Numbered from the stretch's first letter, positions 27,073 to 35,632 are shown. The stretch: DNA of 64,000 nucleotides from an uncultured Eubacterium sp. (GCA_944380635.1 CALWID010000012.1:1-64000); one strand, 5' to 3'. The notes: generated by a model from the sequence alone, not told the origin. Numbers and translations: made by a program.

Positions 27073-27101
27073 ATTATAATAGGATAAATCTTTATTGTCA
27101 A
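27073..27101 (-). promoter_or_regulatory. Promoter of the dcw cluster
   Basis: TTGACA (27096-27101) and TATAAT (27073-27078) with 17-base spacing form a perfect SigA consensus promoter. It would drive mraZ and the division genes. Confidence 0.95.
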
Positions 27102-27164
27102 GGTTAAAATCTGCGAGGTGAAATTTGTAACTAAATTGTAATATTTGTTGCTGCGCGCGTTTTA

Positions 27165-27193
27165 TTGTGTTAAGGCATTTAATATGTTATAAT
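27165..27193 (+). promoter_or_regulatory. Promoter of the second GPH symporter gene
   Basis: TTGTGT (27165-27170) and TATAAT (27188-27193) are 17 bases apart, about 50 bases from the start codon. Confidence 0.75.
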
Positions 27194-27248
27194 TCTATAT
27201 ACTGATTATAAAAAAATATACAACACGAAAGGAGCCGAACTAACTGAT

Positions 27249-28661
27249 ATGGCTGATTACAAAACCACATGGCGTGAAAAGATAGGATACGGCGTAGGCG
27301 CAATAGGGCTTGACCTTTCCTACGGGCTGTTTTATTCATATCTTTCATACTACCTATCAAGCGTGTTAGGACTTAAAGAGGCGTTTTTGCTGATACTTAC
27401 ACCGCTTGCCAGAATCTGGGACGGAATTAACGACCCGATTATGGGCACTATCGTTGACAGCACCAAAACAAAAATGGGCAAATACCGCCCGTGGATACTG
27501 ATAGGAACAGCGTCCAACGCCATAGTTCTTTCCCTGCTGTTTACTTCATTCGGAATGAGCGGCACAAGGCTGTATGTTTACATAGGATTTATGTATGTTC
27601 TTTGGGGAATGACAAACACCATGGCGGATATTCCGTACTGGTCCATGGTGCCGAGTTTTACAAATGACCCGAAAGACAGAAATCTTGTTGCCACTGTTGC
27701 AAGAACATTCAGCGGTTTCGGTCAGGGCGTTATTACCGTTATGACTCCGATAGTTCTTCCCCTGCTTTCAAGCGGAATGGAAAAAACGGAAGACGGATAC
27801 AGCGAATCGGGATTTTCACGCTGGGCAATTATCTGCGGCATACTGCTTGTAACATTTGCCGTTATATGCGTTTCTTCCACAAAAGAAAGGCATGTTGTTT
27901 ACAACACGGAAAAATTCAGTTTCAAAAAAATGTTTAAAGTTATAGGCTCAAACGACCAACTTGTTGTATTTATGATATTCGCTATGATATCAAACGCCGG
28001 CTGGTATCTTACAAGCGGCACGGCTGTTTATTACTTTACAGATGTTTTGGGAGAGAGCACGGCACAGAGCCTGTTTTCCGTTATCGGCGCCATAGGCTCC
28101 GTTTTAGGTCTGCTTGTAATTCCCGTTTTAAGCAAAAAATTCACCAACCGCACAATTTATCAGATTTCGCTGATACTTGCGATTGCCGGCTACGCGCTGA
28201 TGTATCTATTCGGGCCTGTTCTTAAGATAACTATTGCGCTTGACATAAGTTACATTCTTGCAAGCATAGGCATAGGCTCCATGTTTGTTGCGCAAACGGT
28301 TTTCCTTGCGGACATAGTTGACTACGGCGAGTACAAAAACGGAAAAAGGCACGAAAGCATCACTTTCTCTATGAAAGGATTTTTGCAGAAAATGGCTTAC
28401 ACCATCCAAACAATATTCCTTTTCGGCGGACTCGGAATTATGAACTACAACGAGCAGATACTCAGCGGCGCAATAAACGAATCCACAAAGACCGCCATAG
28501 GAATTATCTGCTTTGGTATTCCGCCGGTGCTTATAATAATTTCGCTTATTATATTCAGCACAAAATTCAAACTTTACGGCGAACTTAAGCAAACGGTGCA
28601 TGATTACATTGCAGACAAGCGTGCAAAAGAAGCCGCCGAAGCGGCAGAAAAAAGCGAATAA
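27249..28661 (+). CDS. GPH-family sugar:cation symporter
   Basis: This second glycoside-pentoside-hexuronide transporter has 470 residues and twelve hydrophobic segments. The family signature reads WDGINDPIMG, then DSTKTKMGKYRPW, near residues 57-83. It is a single gene between its own promoter and terminator. ATG at 27249 is unusual in that the AAAGGAG site is about 14 bases away, farther than normal; no better start was found. The substrate is unknown. Confidence 0.93.
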   Translation: MADYKTTWREKIGYGVGAIGLDLSYGLFYSYLSYYLSSVLGLKEAFLLILTPLARIWDGINDPIMGTIVDSTKTKMGKYRPWILIGTASNAIVLSLLFTSFGMSGTRLYVYIGFMYVLWGMTNTMADIPYWSMVPSFTNDPKDRNLVATVARTFSGFGQGVITVMTPIVLPLLSSGMEKTEDGYSESGFSRWAIICGILLVTFAVICVSSTKERHVVYNTEKFSFKKMFKVIGSNDQLVVFMIFAMISNAGWYLTSGTAVYYFTDVLGESTAQSLFSVIGAIGSVLGLLVIPVLSKKFTNRTIYQISLILAIAGYALMYLFGPVLKITIALDISYILASIGIGSMFVAQTVFLADIVDYGEYKNGKRHESITFSMKGFLQKMAYTIQTIFLFGGLGIMNYNEQILSGAINESTKTAIGIICFGIPPVLIIISLIIFSTKFKLYGELKQTVHDYIADKRAKEAAEAAEKSE

Positions 28662-28691
28662 AATTACGAATAAAATTAAATAAACACGCCT

Positions 28692-28723
28692 AAAGCCTGC
28701 GGAAAAATTCCGCAGGCTTTTTT
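28692..28723 (+). terminator. Terminator of the second GPH symporter gene
   Basis: A perfect 13-bp stem (28692-28704 with 28708-28720) with a three-base loop is followed by TTT. Confidence 0.93.
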
Positions 28724-28737
28724 ACGCTATGGGCATA

Positions 28738-28766
28738 TTGACAAATTTTTCATACAGGACTATAAT
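28738..28766 (+). promoter_or_regulatory. Promoter of the YczE-type gene
   Basis: TTGACA (28738-28743) and TATAAT (28761-28766) have 17-base spacing, a perfect consensus. It begins 15 bases after the previous terminator. Confidence 0.93.
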
Positions 28767-28797
28767 ATGCACCGTTAGACAAAACGGAGGCATAGAA

Positions 28798-29478
28798 ATG
28801 ACAATTAAAGAAGCGGCAAAAAACAAAAAACAATTTGCACTTAGGTGTGTGATTTTATGCGCGGGGCTTGCGTTTATGGCGTTAGGCGTCGCGTTTTCAA
28901 TTAAGGCGGATTTGGGCGTATCCCCTATTTCAAGCGTGCCGTACATAACGGGTTATATTTCCGGTTTGAGTACAGGAACTACAACATTTATTATGAATGT
29001 TCTGTTTGTTTTAATCCAGATACTTATACTGAGGAAAAAATATGATAAATTTCAACTTTTGCAGATACCCGCGTCGCTCATTTTCGGGGCGCTTATAGAT
29101 GTATTTGAATTTATAATCAGGAATCTTGGCTATTCAAATTATTTTGAGCAATGGATATACTGCGTGCTTGGAATAATATTTCTTGCATTCGGCGTAAGCC
29201 TTGAAGTTGCGGCAGGGCTTATAACAAACGCCGGCGAAGGAATAGTGCTTGCAATATGCAGGGTTGCGCCCGTTAAATTCGGCAATATGAAAGTTGCGTT
29301 TGATGTTACGCTGATGTGCATAACGATTGCGATTTCGTTTATTTCACTCAGAAGGCTTGAAGGCGTGCGCGAAGGCACAATAGCGGCGGCGGTATTCGTT
29401 GGCCTTATTACAAAACTTTTTGCAAAAATACTAAAACCGTTTGTTAAAAAATATCTTTCAGCGCCCGAAAGCGAATAA
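28798..29478 (+). CDS. YczE/YyaS/YitT-type membrane protein
   Basis: This 226-residue protein has five or six membrane helices and the family-like motif ADLGVSPISSVPY near residue 38, with NAGEGIVLAI later. Members of this family are widespread in Firmicutes and their function is mostly unknown. The start is ATG 28798 behind GGAGG; the longer reading frame from 28729 contains the promoter and so cannot be the real start. Monocistronic. Confidence 0.85.
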   Translation: MTIKEAAKNKKQFALRCVILCAGLAFMALGVAFSIKADLGVSPISSVPYITGYISGLSTGTTTFIMNVLFVLIQILILRKKYDKFQLLQIPASLIFGALIDVFEFIIRNLGYSNYFEQWIYCVLGIIFLAFGVSLEVAAGLITNAGEGIVLAICRVAPVKFGNMKVAFDVTLMCITIAISFISLRRLEGVREGTIAAAVFVGLITKLFAKILKPFVKKYLSAPESE

Positions 29479-29523
29479 ACGACGGCATTAAACGGAATAA
29501 AGCGCTTATAAAAAGCCGCATAA

Positions 29524-29561
29524 AAAAGGACTGCATTGTATTCATACAGTGCAGTCCTTTT
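29524..29561. terminator. Bidirectional terminator between the YczE-type gene and ogt
   Basis: An 18-bp stem with one T.G pair (29524-29541 with 29544-29561) is bounded by A and T runs. It serves the plus-strand gene ending at 29478 and ogt, whose stop lies two bases away on the minus strand. Confidence 0.9.
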
Positions 29562-29562
29562 A

Positions 29563-29985
29563 TTACAGATTATTATTTTTTTCAAGTTCAATCAGAAAGC
29601 GTTTTTTATCAACGCCGCCCGCAAAGCCCGTTAAGTTGCCGTCTGAGCCGACAATTCTGTGGCAAGGCACAAGAATTAAAAGCGGATTTTTATTAAGAGC
29701 GCCGCCGACGGCACGCGAGGCATTTGGATTTCCCGTCATCACGGCAAGTTCTTTATAAGTTGCCGTTTTACCATAAGGGATTTTTAATAAATTTGAATAC
29801 ACCTTTCGCCTGAACGGCGTATTCTTATCAAAAGAGAGAGGAATATCAAATTTTTTCCTTTTTCCGAGGAAATATTCGGCAATCTGCCGCGCCGCATCAT
29901 CTGCAAGCGGTGATTTCGGGAGGGCAAAATCTTTATCCTCAAAAAAGAAAGTTACACGAACAATCTTTGAATTTTGCTCATACAC
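29563..29985 (-). CDS. ogt: Methylated-DNA-protein cysteine methyltransferase
   Basis: Ogt removes alkyl groups from O6-guanine by self-alkylation. The active-site motif PCHRIV is intact, preceded by the helix-turn-helix region IPYGKTATYKEL and the Arg finger region NASRAVGGAL. The first normal start codon is GTG at 29985, giving 140 residues. In-frame sequence upstream of it reads HFAAVESPFGSIGV, which looks like the real start of the family's N-terminal domain, but no ATG, GTG or TTG is available before a stop codon. A non-standard start (CTG at 30027 or ATA at 30051, the latter nine bases after GAGAGG) is possible. Confidence 0.9.
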   Translation of the reverse strand: MYEQNSKIVRVTFFFEDKDFALPKSPLADDAARQIAEYFLGKRKKFDIPLSFDKNTPFRRKVYSNLLKIPYGKTATYKELAVMTGNPNASRAVGGALNKNPLLILVPCHRIVGSDGNLTGFAGGVDKKRFLIELEKNNNL

Positions 29986-30047
29986 GCCTATGCTGCCAAA
30001 CGGCGATTCAACCGCCGCGAAATGCAGTTCGTTTTTAGCGCCGCCGA

Positions 30048-30608
30048 TTATTCGTTTGAGCCTCTCTTATTATTAAGACCCTGGCGTATTCTTCTTACAT
30101 CCGCAAGCGCTTTATAAAGAGAATCATCTATTGCAAGAAGAGTATCATCAGCGTAATTATTAACGGCTGTAAGCATCTCTCTGCTCTTATTCTGAGCATT
30201 TGTGAGCATATCGTTTGCCTTTGTAGTAGCGTCGCCGAGAATCTCTGACGCCTGATTTTTTGCATCCTGAATATAATTGTTGCCTTCCTCGTGCGCTTTG
30301 GCAACAATATCGGCAGCCTCCGCCTGGGCAGTTTGAGTAATCTGGTCGCGGGCAACAAGTTCCCTTGCCTGCGCCTGAGCCTTGGCGATAATATCCTCCG
30401 CCTCTTTTTTAGCCTCGTCAAGAATACTGTTTCTTGAGTCAACTATAGCCTTAGCCTGCTTTGTTTCCTGCGGAGTATTAAGGCGTATATCCTCTATAAT
30501 AGTTTTAATCTTATCAACATCAACAAGGCTTTTCTTAGTCATCGGCATTGAAGTTGCGTCATCAAGCACATCTTCAAGGTCTTCAAGCAAAATATCGGTA
30601 TTAGTCAT
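30048..30608 (-). CDS. DivIVA-like / ATPase subunit-like coiled-coil protein
   Basis: This 186-residue, Ala/Glu/Lys-rich protein is almost wholly coiled coil, with repeated segments such as AKKEAEDIIAKAQAQA. No membrane helix is present. Proteins like this, annotated either as DivIVA-domain or V-type ATPase subunit H-like, often follow coaD in Clostridia. The role is unknown, perhaps a scaffold. Its start overlaps the coaD stop by eight bases, so they are coupled. Confidence 0.75.
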   Translation of the reverse strand: MTNTDILLEDLEDVLDDATSMPMTKKSLVDVDKIKTIIEDIRLNTPQETKQAKAIVDSRNSILDEAKKEAEDIIAKAQAQARELVARDQITQTAQAEAADIVAKAHEEGNNYIQDAKNQASEILGDATTKANDMLTNAQNKSREMLTAVNNYADDTLLAIDDSLYKALADVRRIRQGLNNKRGSNE

Positions 30609-31092
30609 TATTTATTTCTCCTTTGCATCTTAATACTACTTCGTCTAAAATCTCCTGCGGCACAAACCGGGATATATCCCCGTCCAGCCGGCAGACCTCT
30701 TTTACCATGCTTGAGGAAAGAAACATATTAACTCCCTTTGCGGTGAGGAAAACGGTTTCTATCTCCGGCAGGAGGCTTTTATTTGTAAGAGCCTGCTGAA
30801 ATTCATATTCAAAATCAGACACGGCTCTGAGGCCCTTAACTATTGCGACCGCTCCCGTCTTTTTTGCGTAATTCACGAGCAGTCCGTCATAAGTATCTAT
30901 TTCCACATTTTTCTTTTTTACACATTTTTTCAAAAGTTCTACTCGTTCCTCAAGTGAAAAAAGAGCGTGTTTTTCACTGTTGGTCATAACAAGGACTATA
31001 ACTTTATCAAAAAGTTCTGCGGCGCGCTCGATAATATCGATATGGCCGAGTGTAACCGGGTCAAAACTGCCCGGACAAATAGCGATTTTCAT
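30601..31092 (-). CDS. coaD: Phosphopantetheine adenylyltransferase CoaD
   Basis: CoaD makes dephospho-CoA from phosphopantetheine and ATP. The nucleotidyltransferase motif GSFDPVTLGHIDII lies at residues 8-21, and VKGLRAVSDFEYE plus the ISSTMV-like FLSSSMVKE follow. At 163 residues it is normal. ATG 31092 has no obvious Shine-Dalgarno. A short in-frame-independent reading frame in the repeat just upstream ends in a TGA that overlaps this ATG. Upstream lies rsmD, its usual neighbour. Confidence 0.96.
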   Translation of the reverse strand: MKIAICPGSFDPVTLGHIDIIERAAELFDKVIVLVMTNSEKHALFSLEERVELLKKCVKKKNVEIDTYDGLLVNYAKKTGAVAIVKGLRAVSDFEYEFQQALTNKSLLPEIETVFLTAKGVNMFLSSSMVKEVCRLDGDISRFVPQEILDEVVLRCKGEINND

Positions 31093-31099
31093 ATTATAT

Positions 31100-31171
31100 T
31101 AATCACCATAGCCTTTCAAATCAAAATCATAAACACCTTATTGCAGCCCTGTAAGGCGTAAATGGTGATTA
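31100..31171. repeat. Short dispersed repeat with TIRs, copy B (upstream of coaD)
   Basis: The element is bounded by a perfect 10-bp terminal inverted repeat, TAATCACCAT at 31100-31109 and its inverse at 31162-31171. Its right part aligns with 18647-18690 at about 34 of 44 positions, and the left part also matches with a gap. It lies in the rsmD-coaD gap, eight bases before the coaD ATG, in the same orientation as the murG copy. Confidence 0.75.
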
Positions 31172-31238
31172 CTGCCGGTTCAAATTAAGCCGTTCGGCAG
31201 ATTTAACGGCGATATATCTTGATTAGCATAATTCTACG

Positions 31239-31778
31239 CTAATCTTTTCTATAAAGGGTTATCTTTGTTTTGCCGTAACGCCTGTTTCTAATTGTTTTAA
31301 GCGAGCCGACGCTTTCCGGCAATTCCTCCGCTGCGGAAGTTTCACAGGCAACAAGGGCGTTTTTATTAAGCCTGCTTTCAATAAGCGGCAGAATTTCCGT
31401 TACTAACCCGTTATTATAAGGCGGGTCAAGAAAGACAATATCAAACGCCGGGCATGACGCCGCATAAGCCAGCGCATTAGCGGGAATAACACGGGAAACA
31501 GAGCCGAAACCGCACTTATCAACATTGCGCTCAACAACGGCTCTTGCGTTTTTATTCATTTCAACAAAAACGCATTCGCTTGCCCCGCGGGAAAGAGCCT
31601 CTATCCCGAGTTGACCTGAGCCGGCAAACAAATCAAGCACTTTTTTGCCCTCTATATCAAACTGAAGCATACTGAAAAGCGCCTCTTTAACGCTTTCAGC
31701 AGTCGGTCTTGTAACATCATCCCCCGGTAAGGTTTCAAGGCGTCTGCCTCTTGCGCTGCCGGTAATAACACGCATCAT
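31239..31778 (-). CDS. rsmD: 16S rRNA m2G966 methyltransferase RsmD
   Basis: RsmD methylates N2 of G966 in 16S rRNA. MRVITGSARGRRL at the N-terminus, the SAM loop LDLFAGSGQLGIE and the catalytic DPPY motif are present. The reading frame extends upstream, but the predicted transcript starts near 31834, so the ATG at 31778 (or the adjacent 31775) is the likely start. This gives 179 residues, the usual size. Confidence 0.94.
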   Translation of the reverse strand: MMRVITGSARGRRLETLPGDDVTRPTAESVKEALFSMLQFDIEGKKVLDLFAGSGQLGIEALSRGASECVFVEMNKNARAVVERNVDKCGFGSVSRVIPANALAYAASCPAFDIVFLDPPYNNGLVTEILPLIESRLNKNALVACETSAAEELPESVGSLKTIRNRRYGKTKITLYRKD

Positions 31779-31840
31779 AATAATCACTGCCGTAAAACGG
31801 CGGAATACAAATGATACCCGCCTGAATTTATACACATTAC

Positions 31841-31869
31841 ATTATACATTTGAACGCAAATATAGTCAA
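31841..31869 (-). promoter_or_regulatory. Promoter of rsmD-coaD
   Basis: TTGACT (31864-31869) and TATAAT (31841-31846) are separated by 17 bases in the uvrC-rsmD gap. Confidence 0.88.
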
Positions 31870-31886
31870 GTTCAGAAACATTATTT

Positions 31887-33707
31887 TTACAATTTATGAT
31901 AAAATTCGTAAATATTATCGGCGTCTTTTTTGCTTATGGTTGGGCACTTTGCCAAGTTCTGCGGATTCTGCTCTTTAATTGCGGAAATCGTTTTGAAATA
32001 TTTTAAAAGCGCTTTTGCTTTTTTCTCACCTATTCCGTCTATGTGCATAAGCCCTGATGAAAAAGTGCTTTTGGTATGCTTTTTATGGTGATACGAAATA
32101 GCAAAGCGGTGCACCTCTTCCTGTATATTTGAAACAAGAGTGAAAGCCGCGCGGTGTGAATTAATTTCAATTTCTCCGCCGCCGTAAGCAATAGCGCGGG
32201 TGCGGTGCTTATTATCCTTTACCATACCGAAAACGGGGACGGATAGATTCATTTTTTTTATAACGGGCAAAACGGCGTTGACCTGCGGCTGACCGCCGTC
32301 AAGCAAAATCAAATCCGGAAGTATTTTAAAAGTACTGCCCTCTTCGTCATTATAATAATGATTAAAGCGGCGGTTAAGAACTTCGTTCATTGAGCCTACA
32401 TCGTTCTGGCCGTCAAAGCCTTTAACCGCAAAGCGCTTATATGCGGATTTGAGCGGTCTGCCGTTGTGAAAAACAACCATTCCCGCAACATTATCGGCGC
32501 CGAAAGTATGCGATATATCGTAACTTTCGATATATTCGGGCGGTTTCTGAAGCCCCAGCAGAGACGCAAGTTCCTCCAGCGCGGCAAACTCTCTGCCAAG
32601 CCTGCCCTCATTTTGGGCAAGGTGCTCATTTGCGTTTTTTATGCACATATTAAGGATTGAAAGGTGCTCGCCCTTTTGCGGATGAATAAACTCCACCTTT
32701 TTGCCCCTTTGCTTTTCAAGAAACTCGCGTAAAAGTTCCTCATCCTCGATTTCGCCGTCCACTGCTATTCGGGACGGGATATCGGGGCGCATTGAATAGT
32801 AGCGTTCAATAAGTTCAAGGCGGGCGTTTTTAAGGTCATCCTGCGAATCAATAAGCCAAAACTCCGTATCACTCAACCTGCCGTTTTGAAAACGGATAAC
32901 CTCAAAGCAGGCTTTTTTCTTGCCGTTTACAAGGGCGAAAACATCCTCCTGCGGCACATTTATTGAAACAACCTTTTGGCGTTCTTCAAGATTTTTTATA
33001 GAGCGGATACGGTCTCTGAGTTTTGCCGCCTCCTCGAATTTCAGTTCTTCGGAAAGTTCATTCATTTTCTGAGTCATATCACGAACGGAGGCTTTACTGC
33101 CGCCTTTAAGAAAAGCAACGGCATCCTCAACCGTTTTAGCATATTCTTCCCGGGTTATTTTGCCGGCGCACGGTGAACAGCAAAGCCCCATAAATCCGTT
33201 TAGGCACGGGCGGCTTTTGCCGTAATCCCTTGGAAATTTTTTGGTGCAGCGCGGAAGTTTAAATATTTTGAGAGTTTCCTCCACCGCCTGCTTTACAGAA
33301 AAGCCCGAAATATACGGGCCTATATACTCGGCGCCGTCATCAGCAATGCGTTTACATTCCGAAATACGCGGAAATTCGCCCTTTGTAATTTTAATATAAT
33401 TATAGCCTTTATCGTCTTTGAGCAAAATATTATACTTGGGCATATGCTGCTTAATCAGCGAACACTCAAGCACAAGCGCCTCAAATTCCGTATCAACAAG
33501 GATATAATCAAAATCATCAACATTTTCCACCATTCTGATAACCTTTAAAGAATGGTTTGAATGGGAGCCGAAATAGGAAGAAACCCTGTTTTTAAGTTTC
33601 TTTGCCTTTCCGATATAGATTATCTTTTTATCCTTATTTTTCATTATATACACTCCCGGCTGAAGCGGGAGCGCCATTGCTTTTTTACGAAGTTCTTTCT
33701 CCGTCAT
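31887..33707 (-). CDS. uvrC: Excinuclease ABC subunit C (UvrC)
   Basis: UvrC makes both incisions in nucleotide excision repair. The GIY-YIG domain (PGVYIM, then IIYIGKAKKLKNRV) is followed by the Cys-rich LCCSPCAGKI segment, a UVR domain (FEEAAKLRDRI), the RNase H-like C-terminal nuclease (YDISHTFGADNVAGMVVF) and HhH motifs near the end. I prefer ATG at 33707 after GGGTG over GTG 33716, giving 606 residues. It lies alone between HPr and rsmD. Confidence 0.96.
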   Translation of the reverse strand: MTEKELRKKAMALPLQPGVYIMKNKDKKIIYIGKAKKLKNRVSSYFGSHSNHSLKVIRMVENVDDFDYILVDTEFEALVLECSLIKQHMPKYNILLKDDKGYNYIKITKGEFPRISECKRIADDGAEYIGPYISGFSVKQAVEETLKIFKLPRCTKKFPRDYGKSRPCLNGFMGLCCSPCAGKITREEYAKTVEDAVAFLKGGSKASVRDMTQKMNELSEELKFEEAAKLRDRIRSIKNLEERQKVVSINVPQEDVFALVNGKKKACFEVIRFQNGRLSDTEFWLIDSQDDLKNARLELIERYYSMRPDIPSRIAVDGEIEDEELLREFLEKQRGKKVEFIHPQKGEHLSILNMCIKNANEHLAQNEGRLGREFAALEELASLLGLQKPPEYIESYDISHTFGADNVAGMVVFHNGRPLKSAYKRFAVKGFDGQNDVGSMNEVLNRRFNHYYNDEEGSTFKILPDLILLDGGQPQVNAVLPVIKKMNLSVPVFGMVKDNKHRTRAIAYGGGEIEINSHRAAFTLVSNIQEEVHRFAISYHHKKHTKSTFSSGLMHIDGIGEKKAKALLKYFKTISAIKEQNPQNLAKCPTISKKDADNIYEFYHKL

Positions 33708-33770
33708 CAAATTCACCCGATAAGAAGTTTTCCTGAATATTTTAACACAATTAAACAGCGCAGTAAAGTT

Positions 33771-33801
33771 AAAAAAAGCACGGCGCCGAAATGCGCCGTG
33801 C
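33771..33801 (-). terminator. Terminator of the HPr gene
   Basis: A 9-bp GC-rich stem (33778-33786 with 33793-33801) is followed on the minus strand by a run of seven T. Confidence 0.93.
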
Positions 33802-33820
33802 CGACCGAAATTTTACAATC

Positions 33821-34084
33821 TTACTCTGTAAAGCCGCTTTTAACAAGAGCAACAAGGCCCTCAACAGCCTCTTCCTCGTCTGAGCCGTCTGCGATAATAC
33901 GAATATCCGTTCCGCCCATGATGCCGAGTGAAAGAACGCCGAGCAATGACTTTGCATTTACTCTTCTTTCCTCTTTTTCTACCCAGATGGAAGACTTGAA
34001 TTCATTGGCTTTCTGAATGAAGAATGTTGCCGGACGGGCATGAAGCCCTACCTGATTTTCAACCGTTACATCTTTAACAAACAT
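33821..34084 (-). CDS. HPr-family phosphocarrier protein
   Basis: This 87-residue HPr has the PTS phosphorylation site His in GLHARPA and the regulatory Ser in NAKSLLGV, the site used by HPr kinase for catabolite repression in Firmicutes. Both key residues are present, so it could act in sugar transport and in regulation. The start is ATG 34084, seven bases after GAGAGG; an earlier in-frame ATG at 34099 lies before that site. It has its own promoter and terminator, so it stands alone. No EI or PTS permease gene is in the window. Confidence 0.93.
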   Translation of the reverse strand: MFVKDVTVENQVGLHARPATFFIQKANEFKSSIWVEKEERRVNAKSLLGVLSLGIMGGTDIRIIADGSDEEEAVEGLVALVKSGFTE

Positions 34085-34141
34085 ACTAAAACCTCTCATT
34101 TCAAGAATTCAAAAGTTATTAATCTTTTGACTGTATTACAT

Positions 34142-34169
34142 ATTATACCACTAAAACTCTTTAGGTCAA
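34142..34169 (-). promoter_or_regulatory. Promoter of the HPr gene
   Basis: TTGACC (34164-34169) and TATAAT (34142-34147) with 16-base spacing. Confidence 0.8.
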
Positions 34170-34256
34170 TGTGTTGGGGCAAAGTTCGTATGACTTATAG
34201 ATTTAACACAAAATATTGTGCCCCGATTTGTGCAAAATTCACATATTTTTTAATTA

Positions 34257-34982
34257 TCATTTTAAATCGGACAAAAACTTAATATCTTTCGCTGTAAGGC
34301 GCGCTTTTTCGAGCATATCGGGTCTGCGCGCGGCCGTTCTGATAAGCGACTGTTCTCTGCGCCATTTTTCAACATTAGCATGATGGCCGGTAACAAGGAC
34401 TTCCGGCACCTGCCTGCCACGCCACTCATAAGGGCGGGTATACTGCGGATATTCAAGAAGTGAAGAATAATGGCTTTCTTCCGTAAAACATTCATCGCTT
34501 GACAGCACTCCAGGAATCATTCTTGAAACTGCGTCCGCAACTATAAGCGCGGGCAATTCTCCGCCGGTAAGCACATAGTCCCCCACCGAAATTTCCTCAG
34601 GCTGCAACTCTTCTATAACGCGCTCGTCCACGCCCTCATAATGGCCGCACAAAAGCGCAATATTATCAAGTTTTGCAAGTTCCTTTACTCTTTGCTGAGT
34701 AAGCGTTTTGCCCTGCGGGGTAAGATAAATTAAATGCGGCTTTGCACCTGTTTTTTTGCAAATGCTCATAAAGCAGTCATAAATGGGCTGAGCCTGCATA
34801 ATCATACCCATACCGCCGCCGTAAGGCGAATCATCTACACGGCGGTGTTTATCTTTAGTAAAATCACGAATGTCGGTACATTCTATCTGCACTTTTCCCG
34901 CCGCGCGCGCTCTGCCTATAACGCTTTCGCCAAGATACGCGCGGCACATATCGGGAAAAAGGGTCATAATATCAATTCTCAT
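34257..34982 (-). CDS. trmD: tRNA m1G37 methyltransferase TrmD
   Basis: TrmD methylates G37 next to the anticodon and prevents +1 frameshifts. The SPOUT knot motifs LLCGHYEGVDERV and SVGDYVLTGGELPA are clear, with DSPYGGGMGM in the N-terminal half. ATG at 34982 overlaps the rimM stop region by 11 bases and follows AAAGGG. At 241 residues it is typical. rplS, which usually follows, is absent here. Confidence 0.97.
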   Translation of the reverse strand: MRIDIMTLFPDMCRAYLGESVIGRARAAGKVQIECTDIRDFTKDKHRRVDDSPYGGGMGMIMQAQPIYDCFMSICKKTGAKPHLIYLTPQGKTLTQQRVKELAKLDNIALLCGHYEGVDERVIEELQPEEISVGDYVLTGGELPALIVADAVSRMIPGVLSSDECFTEESHYSSLLEYPQYTRPYEWRGRQVPEVLVTGHHANVEKWRREQSLIRTAARRPDMLEKARLTAKDIKFLSDLK

Positions 34983-35481
34983 CAAACAGCCCTTTCATAG
35001 GTATTATTTCAATAACACCGCTTTCGCAGTCGATTTTTTTAACTATATCATCAATAAGCGGAACATAACTTTTTGCGCCGTTCTTTTCAATCTCCAGAAT
35101 ATCGGACGCGCCGTAATTTAAAACATCAAGCACTTTGCCGTATTCCTCGGCAGTATCGGCATTTTTAACTGTGCAGCCGATTATATCCTGAATATATTCG
35201 CTGTTCTCGTCAATTTGAGCGTCATCGCGGTTACAATACAAAATACGGTTTTTATATTTTTCCGCGCAGTCGATATTATCAACGCCGGACAACTTGATAA
35301 CCGCGCAGTTTTTATGAGCGCGTACATTTAAAATCTTCACGGCTGTTTTTCCGTTTTCGTCAAGATAAAGAGTTTTAAACTGCTTAAGAAAATCAACACT
35401 GTCGCACCACGGCTGAAGTTTAACCTCACCCTTGATACCGTGAGTATTTATGATTTTTCCGACTTCAAGAAATTTTTTCAC
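34972..35481 (-). CDS. rimM: 16S rRNA processing protein RimM
   Basis: RimM assists maturation of the 30S head by binding ribosomal protein S19. The N-terminal beta-barrel signature VGKIINTHGIKGEVKLQP and a C-terminal PRC-barrel (EIEKNGAKSYVPLIDDIV) are present. I choose the GTG at 35481, seven bases after GAGGT, giving 169 residues. It has its own promoter and is coupled to trmD. Confidence 0.95.
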   Translation of the reverse strand: MKKFLEVGKIINTHGIKGEVKLQPWCDSVDFLKQFKTLYLDENGKTAVKILNVRAHKNCAVIKLSGVDNIDCAEKYKNRILYCNRDDAQIDENSEYIQDIIGCTVKNADTAEEYGKVLDVLNYGASDILEIEKNGAKSYVPLIDDIVKKIDCESGVIEIIPMKGLFDEN

Positions 35482-35557
35482 CCAAGCCACCTCAGCCGTC
35501 TTAAAATTAAACACAATTCAAATACTGACAGCATACTTTTATGCTATTGCCGAAAAC

Positions 35558-35586
35558 ATTATATAAGTTTTGCCCGTTTTCAGCAA
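35558..35586 (-). promoter_or_regulatory. Promoter of rimM-trmD
   Basis: TTGCTG (35581-35586) and TATAAT (35558-35563) are 17 bases apart, directly after the khpA terminator. Confidence 0.75.
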
Positions 35587-35590
35587 GATA

Positions 35591-35614
35591 AAACCGCCTT
35601 AAACAAGGCGGTTT
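35591..35614 (-). terminator. Terminator after khpA
   Basis: A 10-bp stem (35591-35600 with 35605-35614) and four-base loop precede a short T-rich stretch on the minus strand. It separates ylxM-ffh-rpsP-khpA from rimM-trmD, perhaps only in part. Confidence 0.75.
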
Positions 35615-35632
35615 ATTTCAGGTAAATTGCAA

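Noticed and set aside
34176..34224. Terminator between trmD and the HPr promoter
   Set aside because: Only a 6-bp GGGGCA/TGCCCC pair over a long loop and no T-run.
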